64,000 bases of DNA from CALMBW01 sp963779645 (GCA_963779645.1 CAVZYX010000005.1:2232001-2296000), one strand, 5' to 3'. Shown: positions 17,998 through 27,387, numbered from the stretch's first letter. The notes: a model not told the origin generated them from the sequence alone. Numbers and translations are program-made.

Positions 17998-18939
17998 CTA
18001 CGGATGGGCCCAGGCACCCTTGGCCCATCCGATGGTGCGCTCTAGGCCCTCGCTCAGCGACACCTTGGGTTCCCAGCCGAGAAGCTCCTTTGCCTTGGAG
18101 ATGTCCGGGCACCGCACTTCAGGGTCGTCAACGGGGCGATCCATGAATCGGATCTCCGAGTCGCCACCAACCTGGTCCTTGATGATCTGGGCAAGCTCCA
18201 GAACGGTGACCTCCTCGGGGTTGCCGATATTCACCGGCGTGGTGACATCCGAGGCCGCTAGTCGCCAGAATCCTTCGATCAGGTCGTCCACGTAGCACAG
18301 CGACCGCGTCTGGGTTCCATCGCCATGCACGGTTAGAGCCTTATCTCGAAATGCTTGATCGATGAAGGTGGGCACCGCGCGACCGTCGTTCCGCCTCATG
18401 CGCTCGCCGTAGGTGTTGAAGATCCTCACGATACGAACATCCACCCTGTGCGTTCTGTTGTAAGCCATCGTCATCGCTTCGGCGAACCTTTTCGCCTCGT
18501 CGTACACACCACGGGGCCCGATCGGATTCACGTTTCCCCAGTAGTTCTCCGTCTGAGGGTGCTCCTTGGGGTCGCCATAGACCTCCGACGTGGAGGCGAG
18601 GAAGAACGACGCCCCGGTTGCTTTCGCCAACCCCAGAGAATGGAGCGTGCCAAGAGCACCAACCTTCAGCGTATGGATCGGGTGCTCCAGATAGTCGATC
18701 GGTGACGCCGGCGACGCGAGATGGAACACCCAATCGAGGTCCCCGTCGAGAGAGATGTGCTGGGTGACATCGCGCTCTTCAAGAGTGAACGACTCGACCC
18801 CTTCAAGGGCAGCCAGGTTGTCGCGATCCCCCGTCAAGAAGGAGTCGAAAGCGACCACATCCCAACCCTCTTCGACCAGTCTGCGGCAGAGATGAGAGCC
18901 GAGGAACCCCGACCCTCCCGTCACTAACGCACGCGTCAC
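17998..18939 (-). CDS. UDP-glucuronate decarboxylase (UDP-xylose synthase)
   Basis: A 313-residue short-chain dehydrogenase of the UXS family, converting UDP-glucuronate to UDP-xylose with NAD. The Rossmann motif GGSGFLG is at residues 8-14. The catalytic YDEAK is near residue 146. The diagnostic UXS blocks HLASPASPIDYLEHPI, STSEVYGDPKEHPQTENYWG and NPIGPRGVYDE are intact. Its start overlaps the stop of the upstream UDP-glucose dehydrogenase gene by four bases (ATGA), so the two are translationally coupled. The product probably feeds a cell-surface glycan. Confidence 0.92.
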   Translation of the reverse strand: MTRALVTGGSGFLGSHLCRRLVEEGWDVVAFDSFLTGDRDNLAALEGVESFTLEERDVTQHISLDGDLDWVFHLASPASPIDYLEHPIHTLKVGALGTLHSLGLAKATGASFFLASTSEVYGDPKEHPQTENYWGNVNPIGPRGVYDEAKRFAEAMTMAYNRTHRVDVRIVRIFNTYGERMRRNDGRAVPTFIDQAFRDKALTVHGDGTQTRSLCYVDDLIEGFWRLAASDVTTPVNIGNPEEVTVLELAQIIKDQVGGDSEIRFMDRPVDDPEVRCPDISKAKELLGWEPKVSLSEGLERTIGWAKGAWAHP

Positions 18940-20264
18940 TTGGGTTCCTCATGCGTCGGCCCCACTGATGGTCGTCCCGTGGGTATGTAGGTGAATCCCG
19001 CGGCTGATGCCTTGTCGGGATCCAGCATGTTCCGCCCATCGACGATTATCGGAAAGGCCATCAGCTCATGAGCCTTTCCAAGGTCAAGTTCAGAGAACTC
19101 CGGCCACTCCGTGCAGATCACGGCGCAGTTTGCTCCTTGTAGCGCGCCGTACATGTCATCAACGGTTTCCAGTCCTTCGATCTCCAGCGCGGCATTCCGG
19201 TTGGCTTGGGGATCGTGCCCGATGACGTGTGCACCGTGATCCTTCAACATGCGGGCCAGTTCGAGGGCGGGTGACAGGCGCGTGTCATCCGTTCCGCCTT
19301 TGAAGGCGAGGCCGAGCAAGGCGATCCTCTTGTCCTGGAGGTTCCACATCGCCTCTTCCACCTTGTTGAAGGTCGCGGTCACGGCTTCGTCGTTGATCTT
19401 CTTCACTTCTCGCAGAAGCCCGAAGTCGTAGCCGAGCTGCTCTGCCAGGCGTTCGAAAGCTGCAAGATCCTTCGGGAAGCAATAACCGCCGTAACCAAGC
19501 CCTGCATCTAGGAAGTCCCGACCGATGCGAGGGTCCGAACCCATCGCGTCAGCAACCTTCACAACATCTGCGCCTGCGAGCTCGCACAAACGAGCCATCG
19601 CATTCGCGAACGAGATCTTCATGGAGAGGAAAGCGTTGCTTGCGTGCTTGGCAAGTTCGGCCGTGGCTACGTCGGTTTCGATCCATCGAGCTCCGGCATC
19701 GACCTGATCTGAGTAGAGCTCCCGCATCTTGTCCAGTGCTTCTTGCGAGTTGGACCCCACGAGGATGCGATGCGGGTGCAGCGAGTCCTCGATCGCTTTC
19801 CCCTCTTGAAGGAACTCTGGATTCGATACCACCCAGAAGTGATGCTTAGCCTTGTAGCGCTTCAAAGCTACGGTCAAGCGCTCGGCGGTCCCGGCCGGCA
19901 CGGTGCTCTTCTCCACCAAGACGACATCGGTGGTGGCGTTCTGAACGACGGCTGCCCCCGCGCGCTCCACCGCTAAGAGGTTCGCCTCCCCCGACGCCTT
20001 GGGAGGTGTGCCCACACAGATGAACACCACCTCGGCTCCGTCGGCGACGTCAGCCATTTCCGATGTGAATCTCAGCCGCCCTGCCTCGGTCTCCGTCCGT
20101 ACGAGGTCTTGCATGCCTGGTTCGTAGAAGGGCATCTCGCCGGCCGCCACAGCGTCGAGCTTGGCCCGATCCGAGTCCATGGCTACAACGGAGTGCCCAA
20201 GGTGAGCCAGCACCGCCGCGGTCGGCAGTCCGACGTGCCCGATCCCGATCACTCCAACCTTCAA
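18936..20264 (-). CDS. UDP-glucose 6-dehydrogenase
   Basis: A 442-residue enzyme that oxidises UDP-glucose to UDP-glucuronate with two NAD. It has an N-terminal Rossmann motif (VGVIGIGHVGLP), the catalytic-cysteine block GLGYGGYCFPKD near residue 262, and the C-terminal UDP-binding domain (AFKGGTDDTRLSPALEL). It is the first gene of the two-gene operon. Its product is the substrate of the next enzyme. Confidence 0.95.
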   Translation of the reverse strand: MKVGVIGIGHVGLPTAAVLAHLGHSVVAMDSDRAKLDAVAAGEMPFYEPGMQDLVRTETEAGRLRFTSEMADVADGAEVVFICVGTPPKASGEANLLAVERAGAAVVQNATTDVVLVEKSTVPAGTAERLTVALKRYKAKHHFWVVSNPEFLQEGKAIEDSLHPHRILVGSNSQEALDKMRELYSDQVDAGARWIETDVATAELAKHASNAFLSMKISFANAMARLCELAGADVVKVADAMGSDPRIGRDFLDAGLGYGGYCFPKDLAAFERLAEQLGYDFGLLREVKKINDEAVTATFNKVEEAMWNLQDKRIALLGLAFKGGTDDTRLSPALELARMLKDHGAHVIGHDPQANRNAALEIEGLETVDDMYGALQGANCAVICTEWPEFSELDLGKAHELMAFPIIVDGRNMLDPDKASAAGFTYIPTGRPSVGPTHEEPK

Positions 20265-20329
20265 GAAAGCCTCCCTTAGCCACCAGGCGCACCCAAGGCT
20301 AAGCCCTCACACGCCGGTAGGGTGGAGGG

Positions 20330-21481
20330 ATGGACCTACTCGACTACCGGAAAGAGTTTCCGATCCTGGATGAGCGCACCTACCTCATCTCGGCTTCGTT
20401 GGGGCCGTTATCGAAGCGGAGCCGTTCCCTCGCAGAAGAACACCTCGACCTGTGGCAGCGACTCGGCCCGGAGGAACTGTGGCTAGAACATGGACTCCCC
20501 CGGCTCGAGCAATGTCGAGAGTCCTTCGCGGCGCTGATCGGGGCAGACACGGACGAGATCGCGATCGTCCCATCGGTATCGGCTGGGCTCTCGTCCATCG
20601 CGAGCTGTCTTGACTACTCCGACCGACCGAAAGTCGTCGCATCCGACATGGACTTCCCCACAGACCATTACGTGTGGATGGCGCAACACCGACGAGGCGT
20701 GAAACTCGATGTGATCCAAAGCCCCGACGGGATCAACCTCGAACCCGAACAGTTCCTGGATCGGATCGATGAGCAAACTGCGATCGTCAACACCAACCGG
20801 GTTCTTTTCGAATCCTCTCGCATCGTGGACCTCGAACCCATCATCAAGCGAGCACACGAGGTCGGTGCCTACGTTCTCACGGATGACTTCCACGGGAGTG
20901 GGATCGTCCCGATCGATGTCCATGAATTGGATATCGATTTCCTAATCTCAGGATGTCTCAAATGGCTCTGCGGAGGGCAGGGCCTCGCGTTCCTGTACGT
21001 CCGGCGCGACCTGATCGCGAAGATGGAGCCGCAGATCGTCGGCTGGTTCGGTACTAAGAAACCATTCGACTTCCAGCGCGAAGAGTTGCGCTTGCGGGAT
21101 GACGCTCGTCGCTTCGAAACCGGCACCTACACTCTCCCCCAAGCTTGGACCGCGTACGGCGGGCTGAGCATCGTGCTCGAGGTGGGTGTAGATCGCATCC
21201 GCGATCGCAATCAGCAGTTAACGAACCTCATCATCCAGGAGGCAGACGGCTCCGGCATCGAAGTACTCACGCCACGCGAAGATCATCTCCGGGGTGGGCT
21301 GGTTCGAGTGCGTGTACCGGGAGGGCGTCCGAAGGCCGAAGAGGTACTCCACACCCTGTTCGAAAAAGACGTGGTCCTCGATCAGCGAGGCGACTCTCTT
21401 CGCATCTCCCCCCACTTCTTCAACACGGAAGACGAGATCCACCGCTGCTTCGAAGAACTCCGCAAGGTCCTCAGGGCGTAG
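20330..21481 (+). CDS. Class V aminotransferase-fold PLP enzyme
   Basis: A 383-residue fold-type I PLP enzyme of the class V (cysteine desulfurase/kynureninase/isopenicillin-epimerase) group. The cofactor aspartate is in LTDDFHGSG. The Schiff-base lysine is in SGCLKWLCGGQGLAF, a context closer to kynureninase or epimerase-like members than to NifS. No catalytic SufS/IscS cysteine loop is obvious. The substrate cannot be assigned. It is divergent from the UDP-glucose dehydrogenase gene and upstream of a cupredoxin lipoprotein. A GGTGGAGGG purine stretch lies directly before the ATG. Confidence 0.8.
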   Translation: MDLLDYRKEFPILDERTYLISASLGPLSKRSRSLAEEHLDLWQRLGPEELWLEHGLPRLEQCRESFAALIGADTDEIAIVPSVSAGLSSIASCLDYSDRPKVVASDMDFPTDHYVWMAQHRRGVKLDVIQSPDGINLEPEQFLDRIDEQTAIVNTNRVLFESSRIVDLEPIIKRAHEVGAYVLTDDFHGSGIVPIDVHELDIDFLISGCLKWLCGGQGLAFLYVRRDLIAKMEPQIVGWFGTKKPFDFQREELRLRDDARRFETGTYTLPQAWTAYGGLSIVLEVGVDRIRDRNQQLTNLIIQEADGSGIEVLTPREDHLRGGLVRVRVPGGRPKAEEVLHTLFEKDVVLDQRGDSLRISPHFFNTEDEIHRCFEELRKVLRA

Positions 21482-21542
21482 AAGCTCGGTTCGCAGCTCG
21501 GAACGGGACATCCAGGAGACCCTCCGCGGTCGAAGACCAAGC

Positions 21543-21932
21543 ATGAAAAAGACTTCTGTAGCTTTCGCCGCCCTACTCCTACTTGGTGCATGCAGTTCCG
21601 GCACCGACGACCCAACCAGTGCTACCGAGGGCGATGTTGGAGCACGCATCGTCACGTTCCAGTTCGAGCCTGATCCCCTCGAGATCGAGGTAGGTACATC
21701 GGTGACGTGGACGAATACCGACAACATCGATCACACCGTCACTTCCGGGGTGCAGCGAGAACAGGGTGTCCCCGGCGTGTCGGAAGACGAAGCAGCCCAA
21801 CCCGATGGTGAATTCCGAGGGGAACTGCCGGAGAAGGATGCAACGTTCTCTTTCACATTCGAGTCCGCGGGTGAGTTCACTTACTTCTGCGAGATACACG
21901 CCGGGATGACTGGAACCGTCATCGTTAAGTAG
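21543..21932 (+). CDS. Cupredoxin (plastocyanin-like) lipoprotein
   Basis: A 129-residue exported blue-copper-type protein. The lipobox is LLGAC after MKKTSVAFAALLL, so it is probably membrane-anchored. The domain starts IVTFQFEPDPLEIEVGTSV. The copper ligands are complete: His in NIDHTVTS, then Cys, His and Met in YFCEIHAGMTG. The frame is open further upstream (from 21294), but that overlaps the aminotransferase gene and lacks the signal peptide, so ATG 21543 is preferred. Confidence 0.85.
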   Translation: MKKTSVAFAALLLLGACSSGTDDPTSATEGDVGARIVTFQFEPDPLEIEVGTSVTWTNTDNIDHTVTSGVQREQGVPGVSEDEAAQPDGEFRGELPEKDATFSFTFESAGEFTYFCEIHAGMTGTVIVK

Positions 21933-22046
21933 CTAGTCGTTGATCACTAGTTAGACCAATCCTTGCGACTCCTCCCCTCCGAATCACTTGCGGTCAGGCA
22001 AGAAGCCCCACGAGGGGGCAAAACGATCCGAAGGGAAGGAGCCACA

Positions 22047-23321
22047 TTGAAGCATAAGAAACTGTTTGCGAGATTCCTAGCGGCTACCACTGCGTTCGCT
22101 CTGCTAGGGGCAGCGTGCGGAGGAAGCAGCGACAGCGGGAGCACCACCGAGGCTGGCTCGCAGGACGCGTCAACAGACTCAGAGATGGAGACGCCCGAGG
22201 TCGCGGAGAGCCTGACAAGTGGCGCACCGGCACTCCGTCAGACCTTGACCGACCTGCTCGATGGGCACGTCTACCTCGCTTCGATAGCGGTCGCGGTTGG
22301 CCTTAACAGCGGCCTCGACTCTCCGGAGTTCAAGGCTGCAGCGGGCACGCTGGACACCAACAGCGTGGATCTAGCAGCTGCGATCGAGTCGGTCTACGGT
22401 CCCGAGGCGGGCGAAGCCTTCCTCAAGCAATGGCGTGAGCACATCGGTTTCTTCGTCGACTACACCGCCGGTAAGGCAACGGGCGACAAGAAGCTTGCTG
22501 CTAGCGCACTCGAGAAGCTGTCGAACTACAAGAAGGACTTCGCCGCTTTCCTCGAGTCGGCGACCGAAGGCGCTTTGCCTGCGGATGCCGGAGCCGACGC
22601 GTTGCAGATGCACGTCGACTCGTTGATCGATGCCATCGATGCTGCGGTCGCTGGTGATGCCTCTGTCTTCGACAAGATCTACGCCGCAGCGACGAGCCAC
22701 ATGCCGATGACCGCCTCGGCCCTGGCCGGAGCAATCGCCGGTCAGTTCCCGGACAAGTTCCCGGGCGATGCTGCTTCTGCGGGATCCGAGCTTCAGGTCG
22801 CGTTGACCGATCTATTGGACGGACACGTCTACCTCGCTTCGATCACCGTCTACACAGGGCTCACGTCCGGCCTCGACTCTCCGGAGTTCAAGGCTGCAGC
22901 GGGCACGCTGGACACCAACAGCGTGGATCTAGCAGCTGCGATCGAGTCGGTCTACGGTCCCGAGGCGGGCGAAGCCTTCCTCAAGCAATGGCGTGAGCAC
23001 ATCGGTTTCTTCGTCGACTACACCGCCGGTAAGGCAACGGGCGACAAGAAGCTTGCTGCTAGCGCACTCGAGAAGCTGTCGAACTACAAGAAGGACTTCG
23101 CCGCTTTCCTCGAGTCGGCGACCGAAGGCGCTTTGCCTGCGGATGCCGGAGCCGACGCGTTGCAGATGCACGTCGACTCGTTGATCGATGCCATCGATGC
23201 TGCGGTCGCTGGTGATGCCTCTGTCTTCGACAAGATCTACGCCGCAGCGACGAGCCACATGCCGATGACCGCCTCGGCCCTGGCCGGAGCAATCGCCGGT
23301 CAGTTCCCGGACAAGTTCTAG
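22047..23321 (+). CDS. Lipoprotein made of two near-identical tandem domains
   Basis: A 424-residue lipoprotein from a TTG start at 22047, preceded by GGGAAGGAG. The signal is KHKKLFARFLAATTAFALLG followed by AACGG. After a Ser/Thr/Glu linker come two copies of a roughly 186-residue all-helical unit, each starting LTDLLDGHVYLASI and containing EHIGFFVDYTAGKATGD. From SGLDSPEF to the end (150 residues) the two copies are the same. The unit resembles helical domains found in proteins automatically named 'copper amine oxidase' in Firmicutes, but there is no oxidase active site, so the function is unknown. It lies directly before an ECF sigma/anti-sigma pair and after a cupredoxin gene. Confidence 0.7.
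   Translation: MKHKKLFARFLAATTAFALLGAACGGSSDSGSTTEAGSQDASTDSEMETPEVAESLTSGAPALRQTLTDLLDGHVYLASIAVAVGLNSGLDSPEFKAAAGTLDTNSVDLAAAIESVYGPEAGEAFLKQWREHIGFFVDYTAGKATGDKKLAASALEKLSNYKKDFAAFLESATEGALPADAGADALQMHVDSLIDAIDAAVAGDASVFDKIYAAATSHMPMTASALAGAIAGQFPDKFPGDAASAGSELQVALTDLLDGHVYLASITVYTGLTSGLDSPEFKAAAGTLDTNSVDLAAAIESVYGPEAGEAFLKQWREHIGFFVDYTAGKATGDKKLAASALEKLSNYKKDFAAFLESATEGALPADAGADALQMHVDSLIDAIDAAVAGDASVFDKIYAAATSHMPMTASALAGAIAGQFPDKF
22310..22760 (+). repeat. Tandem repeat copy 1 (451 bp, identical to copy 2)
   Basis: This stretch matches 22868-23318 base for base as far as I can read, with a 558-bp period. The antisense translations of both copies are the same, which supports DNA-level identity, including synonymous positions. 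Confidence 0.9.
22868..23318 (+). repeat. Tandem repeat copy 2 (451 bp, identical to copy 1)
   Basis: Second copy, ending at the stop codon. The 107 bp between the copies (22761-22867) correspond to the diverged start of the unit (VYLASITVYTGLTSG versus VYLASIAVAVGLNSG). Confidence 0.9.
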
Positions 23322-23363
23322 GTGTTGGAGGAGGTGGCGAGTATGAACCCCCAGCTTGTCGCC

Positions 23364-23391
23364 GGAGCGCCCCGCCCGTATGGGGCGCTCC
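23364..23391 (+). terminator. Hairpin between the duplicated lipoprotein and the sigma-factor gene
   Basis: GGAGCGCCCC (23364-23373) pairs with GGGGCGCTCC (23382-23391), with an 8-nt loop and no T-run. It may terminate weakly or set stoichiometry between the lipoprotein and the sigma factor. Confidence 0.5.
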
Positions 23392-23444
23392 CCCTCCGGC
23401 TAGACAGCAATCCGAACACATGTCGGGTTCCGAATAGGGGGCAG

Positions 23445-24014
23445 ATGTCCCCTTACGATGACTTCTTCATGGAGCGTAGAGATGATGTCGAACTGGCCGA
23501 ACGCCTGCTCGAACGAGACGAGGCTGCCTTGCGTCTCGTGATCGATCGGTATGGCGGCATAGTTCACGGCATCGCTCGACGGGTTATCACCGAGCCCTCG
23601 AGAGCCGAAGAAGTCGCCCAAGACACATTCCTAGCGCTATGGCGCAGGCCAGGAGCGTTCGACCCTCAGAGAGGAAGCCTCCAGAGTTTCCTTGTGGGAG
23701 TGGCACGGAACAAGGCGATCGACCTCGTGCGCAAAGAAGAGTCCCTGAAGCGGTTGAAGAACTCATTGATCACCGAAGCCCAGACAGCACCAACCTCCTA
23801 TGCGTCTGGTCAGGGTCTCGAAGAGAGGGAGCAGGTGGTCGTAGCCCTCCAGCAGCTTACGGAAGTGCAACGAGAAGCTCTGGTCCTCGCATACTTCGGG
23901 GGCCGCACCTATCGGGAGGTTGCGCAGGAATTGGATATCCCCGAGGGAACCGCGAAGACTCGTTTACGCGACGGCCTCGCTAGATTGCGAGACATCATGA
24001 AGGTGGAGAAGTAG
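23445..24014 (+). CDS. ECF-type RNA polymerase sigma factor
   Basis: A 189-residue sigma-70 family, extracytoplasmic-function factor. Region 2 runs from LAERLLERDEAALRLVIDRY to AQDTFLALWRRPGAFD. Region 4 holds the helix-turn-helix LAYFGGRTYREVAQELDIPE. I prefer the ATG at 23445, which follows AGGGGG and lies after the hairpin. An ATG at 23343 with GGAGGAGG upstream would add 34 residues that include the hairpin and look non-sigma. The anti-sigma gene starts two bases after its stop, so the pair is one operon. This layout is like SigK/RskA. Confidence 0.88.
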   Translation: MSPYDDFFMERRDDVELAERLLERDEAALRLVIDRYGGIVHGIARRVITEPSRAEEVAQDTFLALWRRPGAFDPQRGSLQSFLVGVARNKAIDLVRKEESLKRLKNSLITEAQTAPTSYASGQGLEEREQVVVALQQLTEVQREALVLAYFGGRTYREVAQELDIPEGTAKTRLRDGLARLRDIMKVEK

Positions 24015-24016
24015 AG

Positions 24017-24736
24017 ATGGGCCGGATGGAAATATCACACGAAGATGCGAAGGAACTGATCGTTCCTTACGTGCTTGGTGCCCTTGGCTCCGAAGAAGTG
24101 CCTTTCGTTCGAGCGCATATCTTGTCGTGCGACGAGTGCATGGCGGAGGCCGACAGCTATTCCGAGGTTGCCGCCAAAGTTGCTCTATCTGTCGAGCCCG
24201 AGCCTCTTTCGCCGGGATTCGCCGACCGGGTCCTCAGCGCTGCGCGGGGCGACTCGCCCGAGCAAGTGACCCAGCGAGGTGTCGGGTGGAGCCGTTGGGC
24301 AGGTCGCATCAAACTTGTGCCGGCCCTCGGTTCTCTCGCAGCCCTGATCGCCATCGCCGTTCTGAGCATCTCTTTGATCCAGGCACGGAACCAGCTCGGC
24401 ACATATCAGCACGTGGTCAGTGCCGTTCTGCGATCGGACAGCGGTGTCGAGCTCAACGGCAGCGGAGCTGTGGCGAAGATCGTCCCGGACTCCGATGGTT
24501 CTGTTTTCGTCGCCTCCGGCATGCAAGAAGCTCCCGACAATCACACCTATGAACTTTGGTTGATCGAAGACGGCACGCCGGTCAGCGCCGGAACCTTCGA
24601 CGTGAACCAAGGTGACGTGGTTTTCGAGAGCGATCTTCCTCTCGAGGGTGTGGAGGGTGTGGCGGTGACGGTCGAACCTGAGGGTGGATCACCGACGGGC
24701 CAGCCGACCAGCGACCCGATCATGGCGTCGGCCTAA
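24017..24736 (+). CDS. Anti-sigma factor, RskA-type with zinc anti-sigma domain
   Basis: A 239-residue membrane anti-sigma factor. The cytoplasmic N-terminus has the zinc-binding anti-sigma motif H-x3-C-x2-C (AHILSCDECMAE). One transmembrane helix, LVPALGSLAALIAIAVLSIS, is near residues 96-116. The outer domain is RskA-like (NHTYELWLIEDGTPVSAGTF). It should hold the preceding ECF sigma factor until regulated proteolysis. It is coupled to the sigma gene (GGAGAAG ribosome site inside the sigma stop region). Confidence 0.88.
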   Translation: MGRMEISHEDAKELIVPYVLGALGSEEVPFVRAHILSCDECMAEADSYSEVAAKVALSVEPEPLSPGFADRVLSAARGDSPEQVTQRGVGWSRWAGRIKLVPALGSLAALIAIAVLSISLIQARNQLGTYQHVVSAVLRSDSGVELNGSGAVAKIVPDSDGSVFVASGMQEAPDNHTYELWLIEDGTPVSAGTFDVNQGDVVFESDLPLEGVEGVAVTVEPEGGSPTGQPTSDPIMASA

Positions 24737-24741
24737 GCGGA

Positions 24742-25278
24742 TCAGTCCCCTAGTTCGGGGTCCCAATCCCTGCGGAACAAGCCCATCTGTACCCAGTCCT
24801 TGTAGATGCCCTGGTTGTAGACGTGCTCCTTGTGGCGGCCTTCCTCCACGAACCCCAGCGACTTGTAAGACTTGATCGCACGCTCGTTATCCCCGTAAAC
24901 GGTCAGCCAGATCTTGCGGAAGTTCCGCAGACGGAAGACGTAGTTGAGGAGAACCTGAACGGTGTCGTAGCCGTAACCCTTGCCGAGATAGTCACGGTTC
25001 GAGATCCCGATCCCGAAGGAACAGGTTCGGGAGTTCAGGTCTATGTGGTGGATCCCGCAGGTGCCGATGAGCTTGCCGTCGGCCTCGATCCCGAAGCCGA
25101 TCAGTTCTGAGTCCTTGGCCATCTCCTCGAAGATCTTCTCGACCTGCTCATGTGTCTGCGGAACGAAGATGTCATCGTCGGCCAGCAGATGGGTCTCGAG
25201 ATCGTTGACGAATTCGTGCAGCACCGGCATGTCGGCCTTCTCGAGCGCCCTAAGAACTACCTTTTCTCCCTTAAGCAT
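24742..25278 (-). CDS. GNAT-family N-acetyltransferase (RimJ/RimL-like)
   Basis: A 178-residue GNAT protein. The acetyl-CoA pyrophosphate loop is in NRDYLGKGYGYDTVQ. The C-terminal strand-helix SYKSLGFVEEGRHKEH is typical of the RimJ/RimL/SpeG-like branch. The acceptor could be a protein N-terminus, a polyamine or a small molecule. It is convergent with the anti-sigma gene (five bases between stops) and downstream of uvrB. Confidence 0.82.
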   Translation of the reverse strand: MLKGEKVVLRALEKADMPVLHEFVNDLETHLLADDDIFVPQTHEQVEKIFEEMAKDSELIGFGIEADGKLIGTCGIHHIDLNSRTCSFGIGISNRDYLGKGYGYDTVQVLLNYVFRLRNFRKIWLTVYGDNERAIKSYKSLGFVEEGRHKEHVYNQGIYKDWVQMGLFRRDWDPELGD

Positions 25279-25306
25279 TCACTCATCATGCACGAGAAAC
25301 GACTGG

Positions 25307-27314
25307 TTAGCCGACCTCGCGGAGTTCTCGGCGGAGGTCCCGAAGTTCATCGCGGATGCGTGCCGCGTACTCGAAACGGAGTTCTTCGGCCGCCTGATGC
25401 ATCTCTTCCTCGAGCGCCAGGATGAGTCGTTTGATCTCATCCGGTCCCCCACCGACCGGATCCTTCCTCCGGGATTTCGATTTGGTCGGTACCGGTGTGT
25501 CGTGCTTCCGGCCGAAACCGGAGATCAGGATGTCGTTGACAGCCTTACGGATCGACTGAGGGTCGATCCCATGTTCGGTGTTGTACGCCTCCTGGATCTG
25601 ACGCCTTCGTTGGGTCTCGTTGATCGCTTTCCGCATCGAATCGGTGACCTCGTCGGCGTACATGATCACTTGGCCCTCGACATGCCGAGCCGCGCGACCG
25701 ATCGTCTGGATCAACGACGTCTGCGACCGGAGGTATCCCTCCTTGTCGGCATCAAGGATCGCTACCAGTGACACCTCGGGAAGGTCTAGACCCTCTCGCA
25801 GAAGGTTGATGCCGACCAGAACATCGAATTCGCCCAACCGGAGGTCTCGCAGGATCTCGATCCGCTGAACGGTATCGATGTCGGCATGGAGGTAACGGAC
25901 ACGGATCCCCGACTCGAGTAGGTAGTCCGTGAGGTCTTCGGCCATCTTCTTCGTCAGAGTAGTCACTAGAACCCGGTGGTCCTTGGCGACTCGATCCTTG
26001 ATCTCGCCGATGAGATCGTCGATCTGTCCCTTCGTCGGACGGATGATGACCTCGGGGTCGATCAGGCCGGTGGGTCTCACGAGCTGTTCGATCGGCTTGC
26101 CCCCATGCCTCAGTTCGAAGGGTCCGGGAGTGGCACTCATGAAGACCATCTGCTTGACCACATCCAGGTACTCATCGAACCGGAGCGGCCGGTTATCGAT
26201 GGCGCTTGGGAGCCGGAACCCGTGCTCGACCAACATCTCTTTCCGAGAGCGATCTCCCTCGGACATCCCGTTCAACTGCGGTACCCCAACATGGCTCTCG
26301 TCGAGCACGACGAGGAAGTCGTCGGGGAAGTAGTCGAGAAGCGTGTTGGGTCGTTCCCCCGGCTCGCGTCCGTCGATGTGACGCGAGTAGTTCTCGATCC
26401 CACTGCAGAATCCGACTTCACGCATCATCTCGAGGTCGTAGTTCGTCCTCATCCGAAGTCGCTGTGCCTCCAGGAGTTTGTTCTCTGACTCGAGCACCTT
26501 CAAGCGATCGGCCAGCTCGAGCTCGATCGCAGCGATAGCTCTCACCATCCGCTCGCGTGACGCGACGTAGTGCGAAGCGGGGTAGATCGTTGCGTGGTCG
26601 AGTTCTTTTGTGATCTCGCCGGTAAGTGGATCGAGCAAGATGATGCGGTCGACCTCGTCTCCGAACAACTCGACGCGGATCGCAAGCTCTTCGTAAGCGG
26701 GGAAGATCTCGATCGTGTCGCCTCGCACCCTGAACTTTCCCCGGATGAAGTTCACATCGTTACGTTCGTACTGGATGTCGACGAGACGCTGTGTGATGAA
26801 ATCCCGATTCGCCGTTCCCGCCGCGCGCCAGACTCACGGTTTGGTTCAGGTACTCCTCAGGAGAACCGAGTCCGAAGATCGCCGAGACGGAGGCAACGAT
26901 GATGACGTCCTTACGCTGGAGTAAAGCGCTTGTTGCCGAGTGTCGCAGCCGCTCGATCTCGTCATTGATCGACGAGTCCTTCTCGATGTAAGTGTCGGTC
27001 GAGGGGATGTACGCCTCGGGCTGGTAGTAGTCGTAATAGCTGACGAAGTACTCGACCGCGTTGTGAGGGAAGAACTGCTTGAACTCGTTGCAGAGCTGGG
27101 CCCCCAGGGACTTGTTCGGCGCTAGAACCAAGGTCGGCTTCTGGATGTGCTCGAGCGCCCAGGCGATCGTGGCCGTCTTACCCGTCCCGGTGGCGCCAAG
27201 GAGGGTCGTGTACCGCTCCCCCTTCAGGACGCGCTCGGCTATGTCCTCTATCGCCTGAGGCTGGTCACCTGCGGGTTCGAAATCGGAAACGACCTTGAAC
27301 TGGGGCACGTTCAA
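25307..27314 (-). CDS. uvrB: Excinuclease ABC subunit B, with one frameshift
   Basis: Full-length UvrB (about 668 residues) split by one apparent extra base. The N-terminal part has Walker A GATGTGKTA and the beta-hairpin YFVSYYDYYQPEAY, and runs to YLNQTVSLARGG. The C-terminal part resumes with DFITQRLVDIQYERNDVNFI and continues through helicase motifs (VFMSATPGPFEL, QTIGRAARH) to the UVR domain. Removing one C from the CCC at 26817-26819 restores the canonical frame. The total span is 3n+1 bases, as expected for one insertion. Because UvrB is near-universal, sequence error is likelier than decay. An SOS box lies 74-87 bases upstream of the start. Confidence 0.93.
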
Positions 27315-27387
27315 TCCTACGTAGGGGGTGGGTCAACTATTCCTGAGGGCCGAAAAGCCCGTGGGATATGGACATTGGCTTGACATA

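Noticed and set aside
22371..22700. Two copies of the same 109-codon antisense ORF (also at 22929-23258)
   Set aside because: They are antisense shadows of the duplicated lipoprotein; useful only as proof that the DNA copies match.
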